Shown: in pieces, positions 25,417 to 34,377 of the stretch
How the letters are laid out: each line of letters opens with the position of its first letter
How positions within the stretch are numbered: position 1 is the stretch's first letter
Origin: Vreelandella sp031769195
GTDB taxonomy: Bacteria; Pseudomonadota; Gammaproteobacteria; Pseudomonadales; Halomonadaceae
Direction of reading: 5' to 3'
Length of the DNA stretch: 64,000 nt
NCBI RefSeq assembly: GCF_031769195.1
Contig: NZ_JAVHNP010000002.1
Span: 62,001-126,000 of the forward strand
The notes under the pieces: generated by a model
What the model was told of the DNA's origin: nothing
Seen by the model: the letters and a program-made list of their open reading frames with translations, nothing else
Databases searched by the model: none
Position numbers and translations under genes: made by a program

Positions 25417-25464
25417 TTTTAAGGTGCGTTTTTAAAGCACGGTCTTAAAGCACGGCTTTAAGGC

Positions 25465-26493
25465 CTAGGCGGTTGCTACAGACGCTTCCGGCTTATTGGC
25501 CAAAATCACCGCGCGGCGGGGGGCGGGGTAACCTTCTATCGTACGGGTGCGGTCTTCAGGGTCTAGAAAATCTGCCAATGACTGGTACGTCATCCACTCA
25601 GTGGAGCGCTGCTCGTCCAAGGTAGTGATGGCTTCATCCACCACGCGAACGTTGGTGAAGCCGCAGCGTTCCAGCCAATGGCACAGCGCTTTGGATGAGG
25701 GCAGAAAATAGACGTTGGGCATGGCGGCGTAGCGCTCGCCGGGCACAAACACGGTTTGCTCGTCGCCTTCCACCACCAGGGTTTCCAACACTAGTTCGCC
25801 ACCGGGGGCCAGCGCGCCTTTTAGCTGTTGCAGGTGCTCAAGGGGCGAAGGGCGGTGGTACAGCACGCCCATGGAGAACACCGTATCAAAAAAGCCCAGG
25901 TTCTCCGGCACGTCTTCAATACCCACCGGCAAAAACTGCGTGCGGCCTTCATCGGCGTTGCCGACAAAGTGGCGCACGGCTTGAAACTGCCAGTAAAAGC
26001 GCGGTGAAGGGTCGATCACTAGCACAAAGGCCGCGCCTGCACCCGCCATCCGCCATGCGTGATAGCCGCTGCCGCCACCTACATCCAACACCTTGCGGTA
26101 CTTGAGCGGTGCCAAGTGCGGGGCAACTCTTTGCCATTTCCAATCGGAGCGCCACTCGGTGTCAATCTCGATACCACCCAGGCTAAACGGCCCTTTTCGC
26201 CAAGGGGCTAGCTTGCGCAGCAGGTTAAAGCACTGGCGCTGCTGGCTGTCGGTGAGCTCGAGTTCAACCGTCAGCGTATCGCTGTTCAAATCCACGCGGC
26301 GCTCGTCTGGCAGCGGCGGCAGCTTGGCCACGGCTTTTTCCCAGGCGGAAAGATCGCCGTGGCGCTGGCGGTCCAGCCCGTTGGCAAGCTGCTCGGGCAG
26401 TTTGGCAAGCCAGGGCGTTAGCGAGGCATCCTGCGTGGCCTGATCTAAAAACGCCTGATACAGCACGCGATGATCGTCGGGGAGTAGTGCCAC
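25465..26493 (-). CDS. cmoB: tRNA U34 carboxymethyltransferase
   Basis: A 342-residue SAM-binding-fold protein, close to E. coli CmoB (323). The nucleotide motif VLDVGGGSGYHAWRM is central, and LVIDPSPRFYWQFQAV plus MGVLYHRPSPLEHLQQLK are CmoB-typical. It transfers the carboxymethyl group of carboxy-S-adenosylmethionine to 5-hydroxyuridine at tRNA position 34, making cmo5U for wobble decoding. It starts with GTG one base past the cmoA stop, with AAGGAGGG overlapping the end of cmoA. Confidence 0.95.
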   Translation of the reverse strand: MALLPDDHRVLYQAFLDQATQDASLTPWLAKLPEQLANGLDRQRHGDLSAWEKAVAKLPPLPDERRVDLNSDTLTVELELTDSQQRQCFNLLRKLAPWRKGPFSLGGIEIDTEWRSDWKWQRVAPHLAPLKYRKVLDVGGGSGYHAWRMAGAGAAFVLVIDPSPRFYWQFQAVRHFVGNADEGRTQFLPVGIEDVPENLGFFDTVFSMGVLYHRPSPLEHLQQLKGALAPGGELVLETLVVEGDEQTVFVPGERYAAMPNVYFLPSSKALCHWLERCGFTNVRVVDEAITTLDEQRSTEWMTYQSLADFLDPEDRTRTIEGYPAPRRAVILANKPEASVATA

Positions 26494-26494
26494 C

Positions 26495-27238
26495 TTAGCC
26501 CTCCTTAAAAGCGATCAGCGAGGTGAAGTTCAGGTATTGGAACCAGGTCATGGAACGGGGAAAGCCCGCCAGCGACAAGCGTTCGTGCAGGGCGTCTAAA
26601 GTGTCAGGAATCAGCACGTTCTCAAGCGCGGTGCGCTTTTGGCTAATTTCCATGTCGCTGTAGCCGTTGGCGCGCTTGAAATCGTGGTAGCGCTCGACTC
26701 GCCATGCGTTATCTCGCTCATCGGCATCGATGGTTTTTTCCGACAAAATCAGCACGCCGCCAGGCTCAAGGGCCTCATAGAGCCGCTTGAGCAGCGCATC
26801 ACGGTCTGCTGGGGGCAGAAACTGCAGCGTAAAGTTGAGAATGATCATCCCCGAAGGCGCATACTCGTAGGTACGAATATCGGCTTCCTCCACCTGCATG
26901 GCGTGGTCGGGGCACTCATCAAGAAAGGTTTGCGTCGCTCGGGTGGCCATGGCCGGTGAAAGATCAATACCGGTATAGCGGAACGCATCGGCGGGCAGGG
27001 CGCCTGCTAGCGCCAAGCCTGACGCGCCCAGCGAGCAGCCCAGATCATAAACATGGGCGCCGTGGCGTAGGTGGCGCTTAGCAATCAGGCTCAGCATGCC
27101 AAGGATTTGGCCATAGCCGGGCACCGAGCGGCGAATCATATCAGGAAAGCACGCGACCACCTGTTCATCAAAGGAGAACCTTGCCACCTTGTCTAGGGGT
27201 GTTGAAAAGATAGCGTCGCGGTAAGATGCATCACTCAT
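26495..27238 (-). CDS. cmoA: Carboxy-S-adenosylmethionine synthase
   Basis: A 247-residue SAM-dependent enzyme, identical in length to E. coli CmoA. It converts SAM and prephenate to carboxy-SAM, the donor for CmoB. Motifs include RSVPGYGQILGMLSLIAKRH, YDLGCSLGASGLAL and LNFTLQFLPPADRDALL. ATG 27238 (MSDASYRDAIF) is used because the upstream 38 residues lack family similarity and overlap the divergent promoter region. It forms a two-gene operon with cmoB. Confidence 0.96.
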   Translation of the reverse strand: MSDASYRDAIFSTPLDKVARFSFDEQVVACFPDMIRRSVPGYGQILGMLSLIAKRHLRHGAHVYDLGCSLGASGLALAGALPADAFRYTGIDLSPAMATRATQTFLDECPDHAMQVEEADIRTYEYAPSGMIILNFTLQFLPPADRDALLKRLYEALEPGGVLILSEKTIDADERDNAWRVERYHDFKRANGYSDMEISQKRTALENVLIPDTLDALHERLSLAGFPRSMTWFQYLNFTSLIAFKEG

Positions 27239-27294
27239 GGGCAAGCCAGGATGGTTAATGAGGCTGCGTAGTTTACGCGCCCTTGGTAACGCAG

Positions 27295-27323
27295 AACAGG
27301 CCTGTTGATGACAGATTCCTGTC
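27295..27323. promoter_or_regulatory. Palindrome pair between cmoA and pgi
   Basis: AACAGGCCTGTT (27295-27306) is a perfect 12-bp palindrome, and GACAG-ATTC-CTGTC (27310-27323) follows. They lie in the 114-base divergent promoter gap, so they could be operators for either gene; no known regulator is recognised. Confidence 0.3.
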
Positions 27324-27352
27324 TCACGGAATGACGCCACAGGAGAGGGCAT

Positions 27353-29056
27353 ATGGCTTCAGCAACAGCAACTCCCGATACACTACCCGCTTGGCAAACG
27401 CTCACGCAGCATGCTCAGGCGCTTAAGCACGTCCATTTAAAAAACTTGTTTGGCGATGATCCGGGCCGCTGGCAACAGTTTACTCGGCAGGTGGCGGGAC
27501 TGACCCTCGACCTCTCTAAGCAGCGCTGGGACGACGATACGCTAGAGCACCTGCTGGCGCTGGCGGAAGAGGCTGGCGTACCCAGCGCCATCGAAGCATT
27601 GCTCAGCGGTAAGCGGGTAAACGTGAGCGAAAACCGCCCAGCGCTGCATACCGCGCTGCGTTTGCCCGCCGATGCCCACCTGGAAGTGGAAGGTGAAGAT
27701 ATCGTGGGGGCCGTGCATGATAGCCTCGCGCAAATGGAGCAGCTGGTGCAGCGCCTGCACGCGGGCCAGTGGCGTGGCGCCACCGGTAAACCCATTCGAC
27801 ACGTGGTGAACTTAGGCGTGGGCGGCTCTGATTTAGGGCCTCTGATGGTCACCCATGCGCTGGCGGACTATCGCCCCAGCGATATCCACCCGGTAGAAGT
27901 CCATTTTGCCTCCACCATGGATGGCTCGCAGCTGGCGGATTATCTCAGCCGGTTCAATCCAGAAAACACGCTGTTTGTGCTCTCGTCTAAGTCGTTTACT
28001 ACGATTGATACGCTCTCCAACGCGAACACGGCCCGCGATTGGCTGATTGGTCGGCTTACTCAGCATGCCGACCTGCCGGAAGCCAGCCCGCATGCCAAAC
28101 CAATCAGCGCGGAGCTGATTGTGCGCCAACACTTTATTGGGGTGTCGGCGAGCCCTGAAAAAATGAGCGAGTGGGGAATCACCCCAGATCACCAGCTGAT
28201 GTTTTGGGAATGGGTCGGGGGGCGCTACTCCCTATGGGGCACGATTGGCCTGCCGATTGCGCTGGTGATCGGGATGGAGAACTTCCGCGCGCTGTTGGCG
28301 GGTGCCCATGCCATGGATAGCCACTTTCGGGATGCGCCGCTGGACGATAATTTGCCGGTGTTACTCGGCTTAGCGGGCATCTGGAACGTGAATTTTCTCG
28401 ATATTCGCGCCCACTCGATTCTGCCCTACGATGGTCGGCTTGAGTACTTTGCCGCCTATCTTGAGCAACTGGAGATGGAGTCCAACGGCAAATCGGTGAC
28501 CCGCCAGGGCCAAGCGGTTAACTACTCTACCTGCCCAGTGCTGTGGGGGCAGCTAGGCCCCAATGCCCAGCATGCGTTTTATCAGTTGCTTCATCAGGGC
28601 ACCCAGCCGGTGGTATGTGACTTTATCGCGCCGCTTAAGCGTTACGATGAGGTCGAAAACCCGGATACTCGCCGCCATTTGAAAGCGCAGCATCGCCTAG
28701 CGCTGGCCAACTGCTTTGCTCAGTCCCGGGTGTTGATGTTGGGGGACGATGCCTTAGACGAGGATGGCCCGCGCCCCGAGCACAAGCGCTACCGGGGTAA
28801 CCAACCCTCTTCAACGGTGCTGCTCGATAAGCTCACCCCCGCCACCCTAGGCTCGCTGATAGCGCTGTATGAGCACAAAGTCTTCGTGCAGGCGGTGATT
28901 TGGGATATTAACCCCTTTGACCAGTGGGGGGTCGAGCTTGGTAAGCAGATTGCCACCGATACCCAAGCGATCATTGACGGTGAAGGCGACCTTAACCGGA
29001 TGGATGCCTCCAGCCGTGGTTTGATTGAAGCCTTTTGGGCCGCCGAGCAGGAGTAG
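27353..29056 (+). CDS. pgi: Glucose-6-phosphate isomerase
   Basis: A 567-residue isomerase, near the E. coli length of 549. Typical features are NLGVGGSDLGPLM, the phosphate-binding SSKSFTTIDT region, GGRYSLWGTIGLP with the active-site arginine, MESNGK and EHKVFVQAVIWDINPFDQWGVELGK containing the catalytic Lys. It interconverts glucose 6-phosphate and fructose 6-phosphate in the cytoplasm. AGGAGAGGG lies just upstream of the ATG. It is divergent from cmoA. Confidence 0.98.
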   Translation: MASATATPDTLPAWQTLTQHAQALKHVHLKNLFGDDPGRWQQFTRQVAGLTLDLSKQRWDDDTLEHLLALAEEAGVPSAIEALLSGKRVNVSENRPALHTALRLPADAHLEVEGEDIVGAVHDSLAQMEQLVQRLHAGQWRGATGKPIRHVVNLGVGGSDLGPLMVTHALADYRPSDIHPVEVHFASTMDGSQLADYLSRFNPENTLFVLSSKSFTTIDTLSNANTARDWLIGRLTQHADLPEASPHAKPISAELIVRQHFIGVSASPEKMSEWGITPDHQLMFWEWVGGRYSLWGTIGLPIALVIGMENFRALLAGAHAMDSHFRDAPLDDNLPVLLGLAGIWNVNFLDIRAHSILPYDGRLEYFAAYLEQLEMESNGKSVTRQGQAVNYSTCPVLWGQLGPNAQHAFYQLLHQGTQPVVCDFIAPLKRYDEVENPDTRRHLKAQHRLALANCFAQSRVLMLGDDALDEDGPRPEHKRYRGNQPSSTVLLDKLTPATLGSLIALYEHKVFVQAVIWDINPFDQWGVELGKQIATDTQAIIDGEGDLNRMDASSRGLIEAFWAAEQE

Positions 29057-29070
29057 TACTCAATTTATAT

Positions 29071-29090
29071 GGCTGGATATACAGCTTTTT
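29071..29090 (+). terminator. Weak hairpin plus T-run after pgi
   Basis: GGCTG-GATATA-CAGCT, a four- to five-pair stem, is followed by five T residues 15 bases after the pgi stop. The stem is short, so termination would be weak. Confidence 0.35.
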
Positions 29091-29156
29091 GGTTTTCCGC
29101 TATCCTGTGTGCTTTTCCCAGCGGCCTCACTTGATGAATGCCCAAGGAGCCGTCCT

Positions 29157-29237
29157 ATGACGGCACCCGTTGACGCCGATAGTACGCTTTTGTTCAGTAT
29201 GTTTTTTCAGGAACCGACGTTACATGACCCAGTTTGA
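29157..29237 (+). CDS. Short leader reading frame overlapping the parE start
   Basis: A 26-codon frame starts at ATG 29157 with an excellent ribosome site, AAGGAG at 29144-29149, seven bases upstream. It encodes MTAPVDADSTLLFSMFFQEP plus six more residues and stops at 29237, 14 bases inside parE in another frame. By contrast, the parE ATG at 29224 has only AGGA 11 bases upstream. The arrangement suggests that ribosomes translating the leader feed parE by coupling. No homologue is recognised, and the peptide itself may be irrelevant. Conservation in related genomes would decide. Confidence 0.45.
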   Translation: MTAPVDADSTLLFSMFFQEPTLHDPV

Positions 29238-31119
29238 TGCCTCCCAGTACGGCGCGAGTTCTATCGAGGTCCTGTCAGGGCTTGAACCGGTGCGTAAGCG
29301 CCCGGGAATGTACACCGATACCTCGCGACCCAACCACCTCGCCCAAGAGGTGATCGACAACAGTGTCGATGAGGCGCTCGCCGGGCACGCTTCCAGCATC
29401 AGCGTGGTACTCCATAGCGACGGTGCCATTGAGGTGCAGGATAACGGCCGGGGCATGCCGATCGATCTTCACCCCGAGCACGGCGTATCAGGGGTCGAGC
29501 TCATTCTGACCAAGCTCCACGCGGGCGGTAAGTTCTCCTCTTCAAGCTACCGGTTCTCTGGCGGCTTGCACGGGGTCGGCGTTTCGGTGGTCAATGCGCT
29601 GTCTCGGCGTTTGGAAGTCGAAGTCACCCGCGACGGGGCTCGCCATGCGATTGCGTTTGAACACGGCGATAAAGTTGAAGAGCTTCACGAAATTGGCAAA
29701 GCAGCCAAACGCGCCACCGGGACGCTAGTGCGCTTTTGGCCCGACGAGAGCTACTTTGATAGCCCAAAGCTCGCGCTATCTAAATTAAAGCATCTGCTGC
29801 GCGCCAAAGCCGTGCTTTGTCCTGGGTTGGCCGTCACGCTGGTAGAGCCTGATGGCACGAAAACCGAGTGGGCCTATGCCGATGGCCTGCGCGACTACCT
29901 GGCCGAAGCCACCGACGGCTATGAGGTGCTGCCCAAAGAGCCGTTTGTGGGCCACTTTAGTGACGATGAGCACGGCGTTGACTGGGCCATTCAGTGGCTG
30001 CCCGAAGGCGGCGAGGCGCTGCTGGAGAGCTACGTTAACCTGATCCCTACGCCCCAGGGCGGCACCCACGTTAATGGCTTTCGTTCCGGGCTGTTAGACG
30101 CCCTGCGGGAGTTCTGTGAATACCGCAGTCTGCTGCCCCGTGGCATTAAGCTGACTGCCGATGATTTGTGGGAGCGGGCCTCTTTCGTGCTTTCGGTGAA
30201 GATGCTTGACCCTCAGTTTGCGGGCCAAACCAAAGAGCGGCTCTCCTCGCGCACCATTGCCGGGTTTGTCTCGGGCGTGGTGAAAGATGCCTTTTCACTG
30301 TGGCTGAATCATCATATTGAGCAGGCCGAACAGTTGGCGGAGATGGTCATTAGCGCCGCCCAGCAGCGCCAGAAGAAGTCGAAAAAAGTGGCGCGTAAAA
30401 AGGTCACGTCTGGCCCTGCGCTTCCCGGTAAGTTGGCGGATTGTTCGGGGCAGGACCCGGCGCTAAGCGAGCTGTTTCTAGTGGAAGGGGACTCGGCAGG
30501 GGGCAGCGCCAAACAGGCTCGCAACCGCGAGACCCAGGCCATTTTGCCGCTGCGCGGTAAAATCCTAAATACCTGGGAAGTCGACACCCACGATATTTAT
30601 GGCTCCCAGGAAGTTCACGATATTGCCGTGGCGATTGGTGCCGACCCCGGCAGCGCTGACCTTGAAAAGCTGCGCTATCACAAAATCTGCATTCTGGCCG
30701 ACGCCGACTCAGACGGCCTGCATATTGCGACGCTGCTCTGCGCGCTGTTTGTTAAGCACTTCCCCAGTTTGGTGGACGCCGGCCATGTCTATGTGGCCAT
30801 GCCGCCGCTGTACCGAATTGATTTAGGTAAAGAAGTCCACTACGCCCTCGATGAGAGCGAAAAGGCGGCGGTTCTTAAACAGCTGGCGAAAAAGCGCGGC
30901 ACCCCTAACGTGCAGCGCTTCAAGGGCCTGGGTGAAATGAGCCCGTTACAGCTGCGGGAAACGACCATGGCCGTAGAAACCCGCCGTCTTGTGCAGCTCA
31001 CCTTAGATGAAGGCGACGGCACACTAGAAATGATGGACATGCTGCTGGCCAAAAAGCGCGCCAGCGACCGTAAGAAATGGCTGGAAGATTACGGCAACTT
31101 GGCAGACGTTGAGGTATAA
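29224..31119 (+). CDS. parE: DNA topoisomerase IV subunit B
   Basis: A 631-residue GHKL-type topoisomerase subunit, essentially the E. coli length (630). The ATPase domain has EVIDNSVDEALAG, DNGRGMPID and SGGLHGVGVSVVNALS; the TOPRIM domain has LVEGDSAGGSAKQARNRETQ and ADADSDGLHI. A Lys-rich insertion (RQKKSKKVARKKV) lies just before TOPRIM. With ParC it decatenates daughter chromosomes. ATG 29224 (MTQFDASQYG) matches the family N-terminus; an upstream TTG at 29170 is less likely. It overlaps a short leader frame and is followed by parC after six bases. Confidence 0.97.
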   Translation: MTQFDASQYGASSIEVLSGLEPVRKRPGMYTDTSRPNHLAQEVIDNSVDEALAGHASSISVVLHSDGAIEVQDNGRGMPIDLHPEHGVSGVELILTKLHAGGKFSSSSYRFSGGLHGVGVSVVNALSRRLEVEVTRDGARHAIAFEHGDKVEELHEIGKAAKRATGTLVRFWPDESYFDSPKLALSKLKHLLRAKAVLCPGLAVTLVEPDGTKTEWAYADGLRDYLAEATDGYEVLPKEPFVGHFSDDEHGVDWAIQWLPEGGEALLESYVNLIPTPQGGTHVNGFRSGLLDALREFCEYRSLLPRGIKLTADDLWERASFVLSVKMLDPQFAGQTKERLSSRTIAGFVSGVVKDAFSLWLNHHIEQAEQLAEMVISAAQQRQKKSKKVARKKVTSGPALPGKLADCSGQDPALSELFLVEGDSAGGSAKQARNRETQAILPLRGKILNTWEVDTHDIYGSQEVHDIAVAIGADPGSADLEKLRYHKICILADADSDGLHIATLLCALFVKHFPSLVDAGHVYVAMPPLYRIDLGKEVHYALDESEKAAVLKQLAKKRGTPNVQRFKGLGEMSPLQLRETTMAVETRRLVQLTLDEGDGTLEMMDMLLAKKRASDRKKWLEDYGNLADVEV

Positions 31120-31125
31120 CCCCCG

Positions 31126-33378
31126 ATGACCATGGATATTCAGGTAGCGGAGGGCGACGTCGAGCGTCTATCCCTGCGCGACTACACCGAAAAAGCGTAC
31201 CTCGACTACTCGATGTACGTCATTTTAGACCGCGCATTGCCGAACATTGGCGATGGTATGAAACCGGTGCAGCGGCGGATTATTTACGCCATGCGCGAGC
31301 TGGCGCTGCATGCCAATGCCAAGTATAAAAAGTCGGCGCGTACGGTCGGTGACGTGCTGGGTAAGTTTCACCCCCACGGGGATAGCGCCTGCTATGAAGC
31401 CATGGTGCTTATGGCGCAGTCGTTCAGCTATCGCTACCCGCTGGTGGATGGCCAGGGCAACTGGGGTAGCCCCGATGACCCAAAATCCTTCGCCGCGATG
31501 CGCTACACCGAGGCTAAACTCTCCAAGTTTGCTGACGTGCTGCTCAGTGAGCTTGGCCAAGGCACTGTTGAGTGGGCGCCGAATTTCGATGGCACCATGC
31601 AGGAGCCGGTGGTGCTGCCTGCGCGCTTGCCTCATGTGCTGCTCAACGGCGGCACGGGCATTGCTGTGGGCATGGCGACGGATATTCCACCGCATAATGT
31701 CTCAGAGGTGGTCGAGGCTACCTGCCATTTGCTGCGTCATCCTGAGGCCACCACGGCAGATTTAATGGCGTTTGTGCCTGCACCGGATTTCCCAACGGAT
31801 GCAGAAATCATCACGCCGCAAGCGGACCTACGTAAGCTTTATGAAACGGGGCGTGGTTCGGTAAAGCTGCGCGCCCGTTACGTGCGTGAAGAGGCCAACA
31901 TCGTCATTACCGCGGTGCCTTACCAGGTGAGCGGTGCCAAAGTGCTTGAGCAAATCGCCGCACAAATGCAGGCGAAGAAGCTGCCCATGGTGGCCGACCT
32001 GCGCGATGAGTCGACCCATGAAGAGCCGACGCGTTTGGTGATTGAGCCACGCTCAAACCGTATTGATGTTGAATCGCTGATGGCACATCTGTTTGCGACC
32101 ACGGATCTGGAAAAGAACGTGCGCGTGAACATGAATGTGATTGGCCTAGATGGCCGTCCACGGGTGATGCCGCTGACGGATATGCTGGGCGAGTGGCTGC
32201 GTTTTCGTCGTTCCACCGTGCGCCGCCGCTTAGAGCATCGTCTAGGCAAGGTCGAAGACCGCCTGCATATTCTAGAAGGCCTGCTTACGGCGTATCTGGA
32301 TCTTGACGAAGTGATCCGCATTATTCGTGAAGAGGATGAGCCAAAACCTGCCTTGATGGCGGCGTTTGGCCTGACGGAGCGTCAGGCGGAAGCGATTCTT
32401 GAGCTGCGTTTGCGCCATCTTGCCAAGCTCGAAGAGATGAAAATTCGTGGCGAGCAGGACGAGTTAGAGAAAGAGCGCAAAACCTTGCAAGGCCTGCTGG
32501 GAAGCGAGGCCAAACTCACCACGCTGATGGAAAAAGAGATCCGCGCGGCGGGCAAGGAGCACGGTGATGAGCGCCGCTCTCCGTTGGTAGAGCGTGCTGA
32601 ATCCAAAGCGCTGTCGGATGTGGAACTACTGGGTGCCGACCCGATTACCGTTGTGCTGTCGGATAAAGGTTGGATTCGTGCTGCCAAAGGCCACGACATC
32701 GACCCGGAAGGGCTGTCTTACAAGGCGGGGGACAGTTTCCGTTTAGCTGCTCGCGGTAAAACCAATCAGCCGCTGGTGCTGTTAGATGATACGGGGCGTG
32801 CCTATACCCTGGCCGCACATAATTTGCCCAGCGCCCGAGGGCAGGGCGAGCCGGTGACCGGCCGGGTGAACGTGGCGGCGGGGGCGCAAATGGCCGGGCT
32901 GATGCTGGCACCGCCCACCAAGCGCTATCTGCTGGCCAGCGACGGCGGCTACGGATTCGTTGCACAGCTTGAGGCGCTAACGGGTAAGAATAAAGCCGGT
33001 AAAGCGGTGCTCAGCGTGCCGAAAGGCTGCAGCGTTATGCCTCCTATTGAAGTGCCGGAGGGTGAAGGGCTTTGGGTAGCCTCTGTGTCTAATGAAGGTC
33101 GCTTACTGCTGTTCCCGCTGGACCAACTGCCCGAAATGGCCAAAGGCAAGGGCAATAAAATGCTCGATATTCCTGGGCCACGCGCCGCACGGCGGGAAGA
33201 GTTTGTGCGAGATATTACCGTGCTTTCGGAAGGCAGCGAGCTGTTGATTCATGCGGGTAAGCGTAAGCTAACCCTCAAAGCAGAGGATCTCGCGTATTAT
33301 CGTGGTGAACGCGGCAGGCGTGGCAGCAAGCTACCGCGTGGTTTCCAAAAAGTTGATCGATTAGAAGCAGGGGAGTAA
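31126..33378 (+). CDS. parC: DNA topoisomerase IV subunit A
   Basis: A 750-residue type IIA topoisomerase subunit (E. coli 752). The winged-helix domain holds HPHGDSACYEAMVLMAQ, where the Ser and Glu of the quinolone-resistance region are the wild-type residues, and the catalytic Tyr in AAMRYTEAKL. A coiled coil (LRHLAKLEEMKIRGEQDELEK) and a C-terminal beta-pinwheel follow. It forms the ParC2ParE2 decatenase. ATG 31126 and ATG 31132 are both possible starts. serB begins three bases after the stop, so parE-parC-serB form one operon. Confidence 0.97.
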   Translation: MTMDIQVAEGDVERLSLRDYTEKAYLDYSMYVILDRALPNIGDGMKPVQRRIIYAMRELALHANAKYKKSARTVGDVLGKFHPHGDSACYEAMVLMAQSFSYRYPLVDGQGNWGSPDDPKSFAAMRYTEAKLSKFADVLLSELGQGTVEWAPNFDGTMQEPVVLPARLPHVLLNGGTGIAVGMATDIPPHNVSEVVEATCHLLRHPEATTADLMAFVPAPDFPTDAEIITPQADLRKLYETGRGSVKLRARYVREEANIVITAVPYQVSGAKVLEQIAAQMQAKKLPMVADLRDESTHEEPTRLVIEPRSNRIDVESLMAHLFATTDLEKNVRVNMNVIGLDGRPRVMPLTDMLGEWLRFRRSTVRRRLEHRLGKVEDRLHILEGLLTAYLDLDEVIRIIREEDEPKPALMAAFGLTERQAEAILELRLRHLAKLEEMKIRGEQDELEKERKTLQGLLGSEAKLTTLMEKEIRAAGKEHGDERRSPLVERAESKALSDVELLGADPITVVLSDKGWIRAAKGHDIDPEGLSYKAGDSFRLAARGKTNQPLVLLDDTGRAYTLAAHNLPSARGQGEPVTGRVNVAAGAQMAGLMLAPPTKRYLLASDGGYGFVAQLEALTGKNKAGKAVLSVPKGCSVMPPIEVPEGEGLWVASVSNEGRLLLFPLDQLPEMAKGKGNKMLDIPGPRAARREEFVRDITVLSEGSELLIHAGKRKLTLKAEDLAYYRGERGRRGSKLPRGFQKVDRLEAGE

Positions 33379-33381
33379 CGG

Positions 33382-34302
33382 ATGGCACGTGGGGATGTTC
33401 TGTTAACGGTATTGGCTCCACGCTTTGAGGCGGAGATTGAGTCACATATCGCCGCGCTGATCGCGCAGTTTGGCCTGCAAGAAGAGAGCCGCCAGCAGCT
33501 GGCTGACGTTAAAAAAGGTGAGTCTATCGACTGCCTGGAGCTGCGTCTTCAAGGTGCACCCGAAGATCTAACTTCCCTACGCCATGCGGCGCTGGCGCTC
33601 AGCGACACGCTCAGTGTGGATATTGTCGTACAGCACGACCAGCGTGGAGAGGTGACGCCCCGCCTAGTCTGTTTTGATATGGATTCCACGCTGATTAAAG
33701 CCGAGGTGATTGACGAGCTGGCGCGTCGCCATGGGGTAGGCGATGAAGTGGCCGATGTGACCGAGCGTGCCATGCGTGGAGAGCTGGATTTCCAGGCCAG
33801 TTTCCGTGAGCGCATGAGCAAACTAGAAGGGTTGGATGAATCCGTCCTGGCCAGTATTGCCGCTGAGCTGCCGCTGATGGATGGCGTAGAGCGTCTGATG
33901 ACTAACTTAAAGCGACTCGGCTTGCGCACGGTGATTTTATCCGGTGGCTTTACCTACTTCGCGCGCCACCTGCAAGAGCGCTTAGGCTTTGATGAAATTC
34001 ATGCCAACGAACTCGTCATTGAGCATGGCAAAGTGACGGGTGCGGTTCAGGAGCCGATTGTGGATGCCGAGCGTAAGGCCGCTTTGCTTGAACATATTGC
34101 TAAGCGAGAAGGCGTTACGTTAGCGCAAACCGTTGCTGTGGGCGATGGCGCTAACGACCTGAAAATGCTGGCCACCGCGGGCTTGGGTGTGGCGTTTCGC
34201 GCGAAACCATTGGTGCGTGCCGAAGCGCGCCAAGCGATCTCGGTCGCGGGATTGGATGGGGTGCTTTACCTGCTTGGCTATAGCGACGCAGAGCTAACCT
34301 AA
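33382..34302 (+). CDS. serB: Phosphoserine phosphatase
   Basis: A 306-residue HAD phosphatase. Residues 1-90 form an ACT-like regulatory region; the nucleophile motif CFDMDSTLI places D99 and D101 at the active site, followed by ILSGGFTYFA and VGDGANDLKML. SerB dephosphorylates phosphoserine in the last step of serine synthesis. Length and domain order match pseudomonad-type SerB more than the 322-residue E. coli protein. It is the last gene of the parE-parC-serB unit and precedes a strong terminator. Confidence 0.95.
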   Translation: MARGDVLLTVLAPRFEAEIESHIAALIAQFGLQEESRQQLADVKKGESIDCLELRLQGAPEDLTSLRHAALALSDTLSVDIVVQHDQRGEVTPRLVCFDMDSTLIKAEVIDELARRHGVGDEVADVTERAMRGELDFQASFRERMSKLEGLDESVLASIAAELPLMDGVERLMTNLKRLGLRTVILSGGFTYFARHLQERLGFDEIHANELVIEHGKVTGAVQEPIVDAERKAALLEHIAKREGVTLAQTVAVGDGANDLKMLATAGLGVAFRAKPLVRAEARQAISVAGLDGVLYLLGYSDAELT

Positions 34303-34320
34303 GACGACAAGGGTTAACGT

Positions 34321-34353
34321 AAAACGGCGGTGCTGATGAGCACCGCCGTTTTT
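34321..34353. terminator. Bidirectional terminator between serB and the lipoprotein gene
   Basis: AAAACGGCGGTGCT-GATG-AGCACCGCCGTTTT is a 14-bp perfect stem with A/T tails on both sides. It lies between convergent genes and can serve both. Confidence 0.92.
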
Positions 34354-34377
34354 GTTTATTCACCTGTTTGTCGCTTA

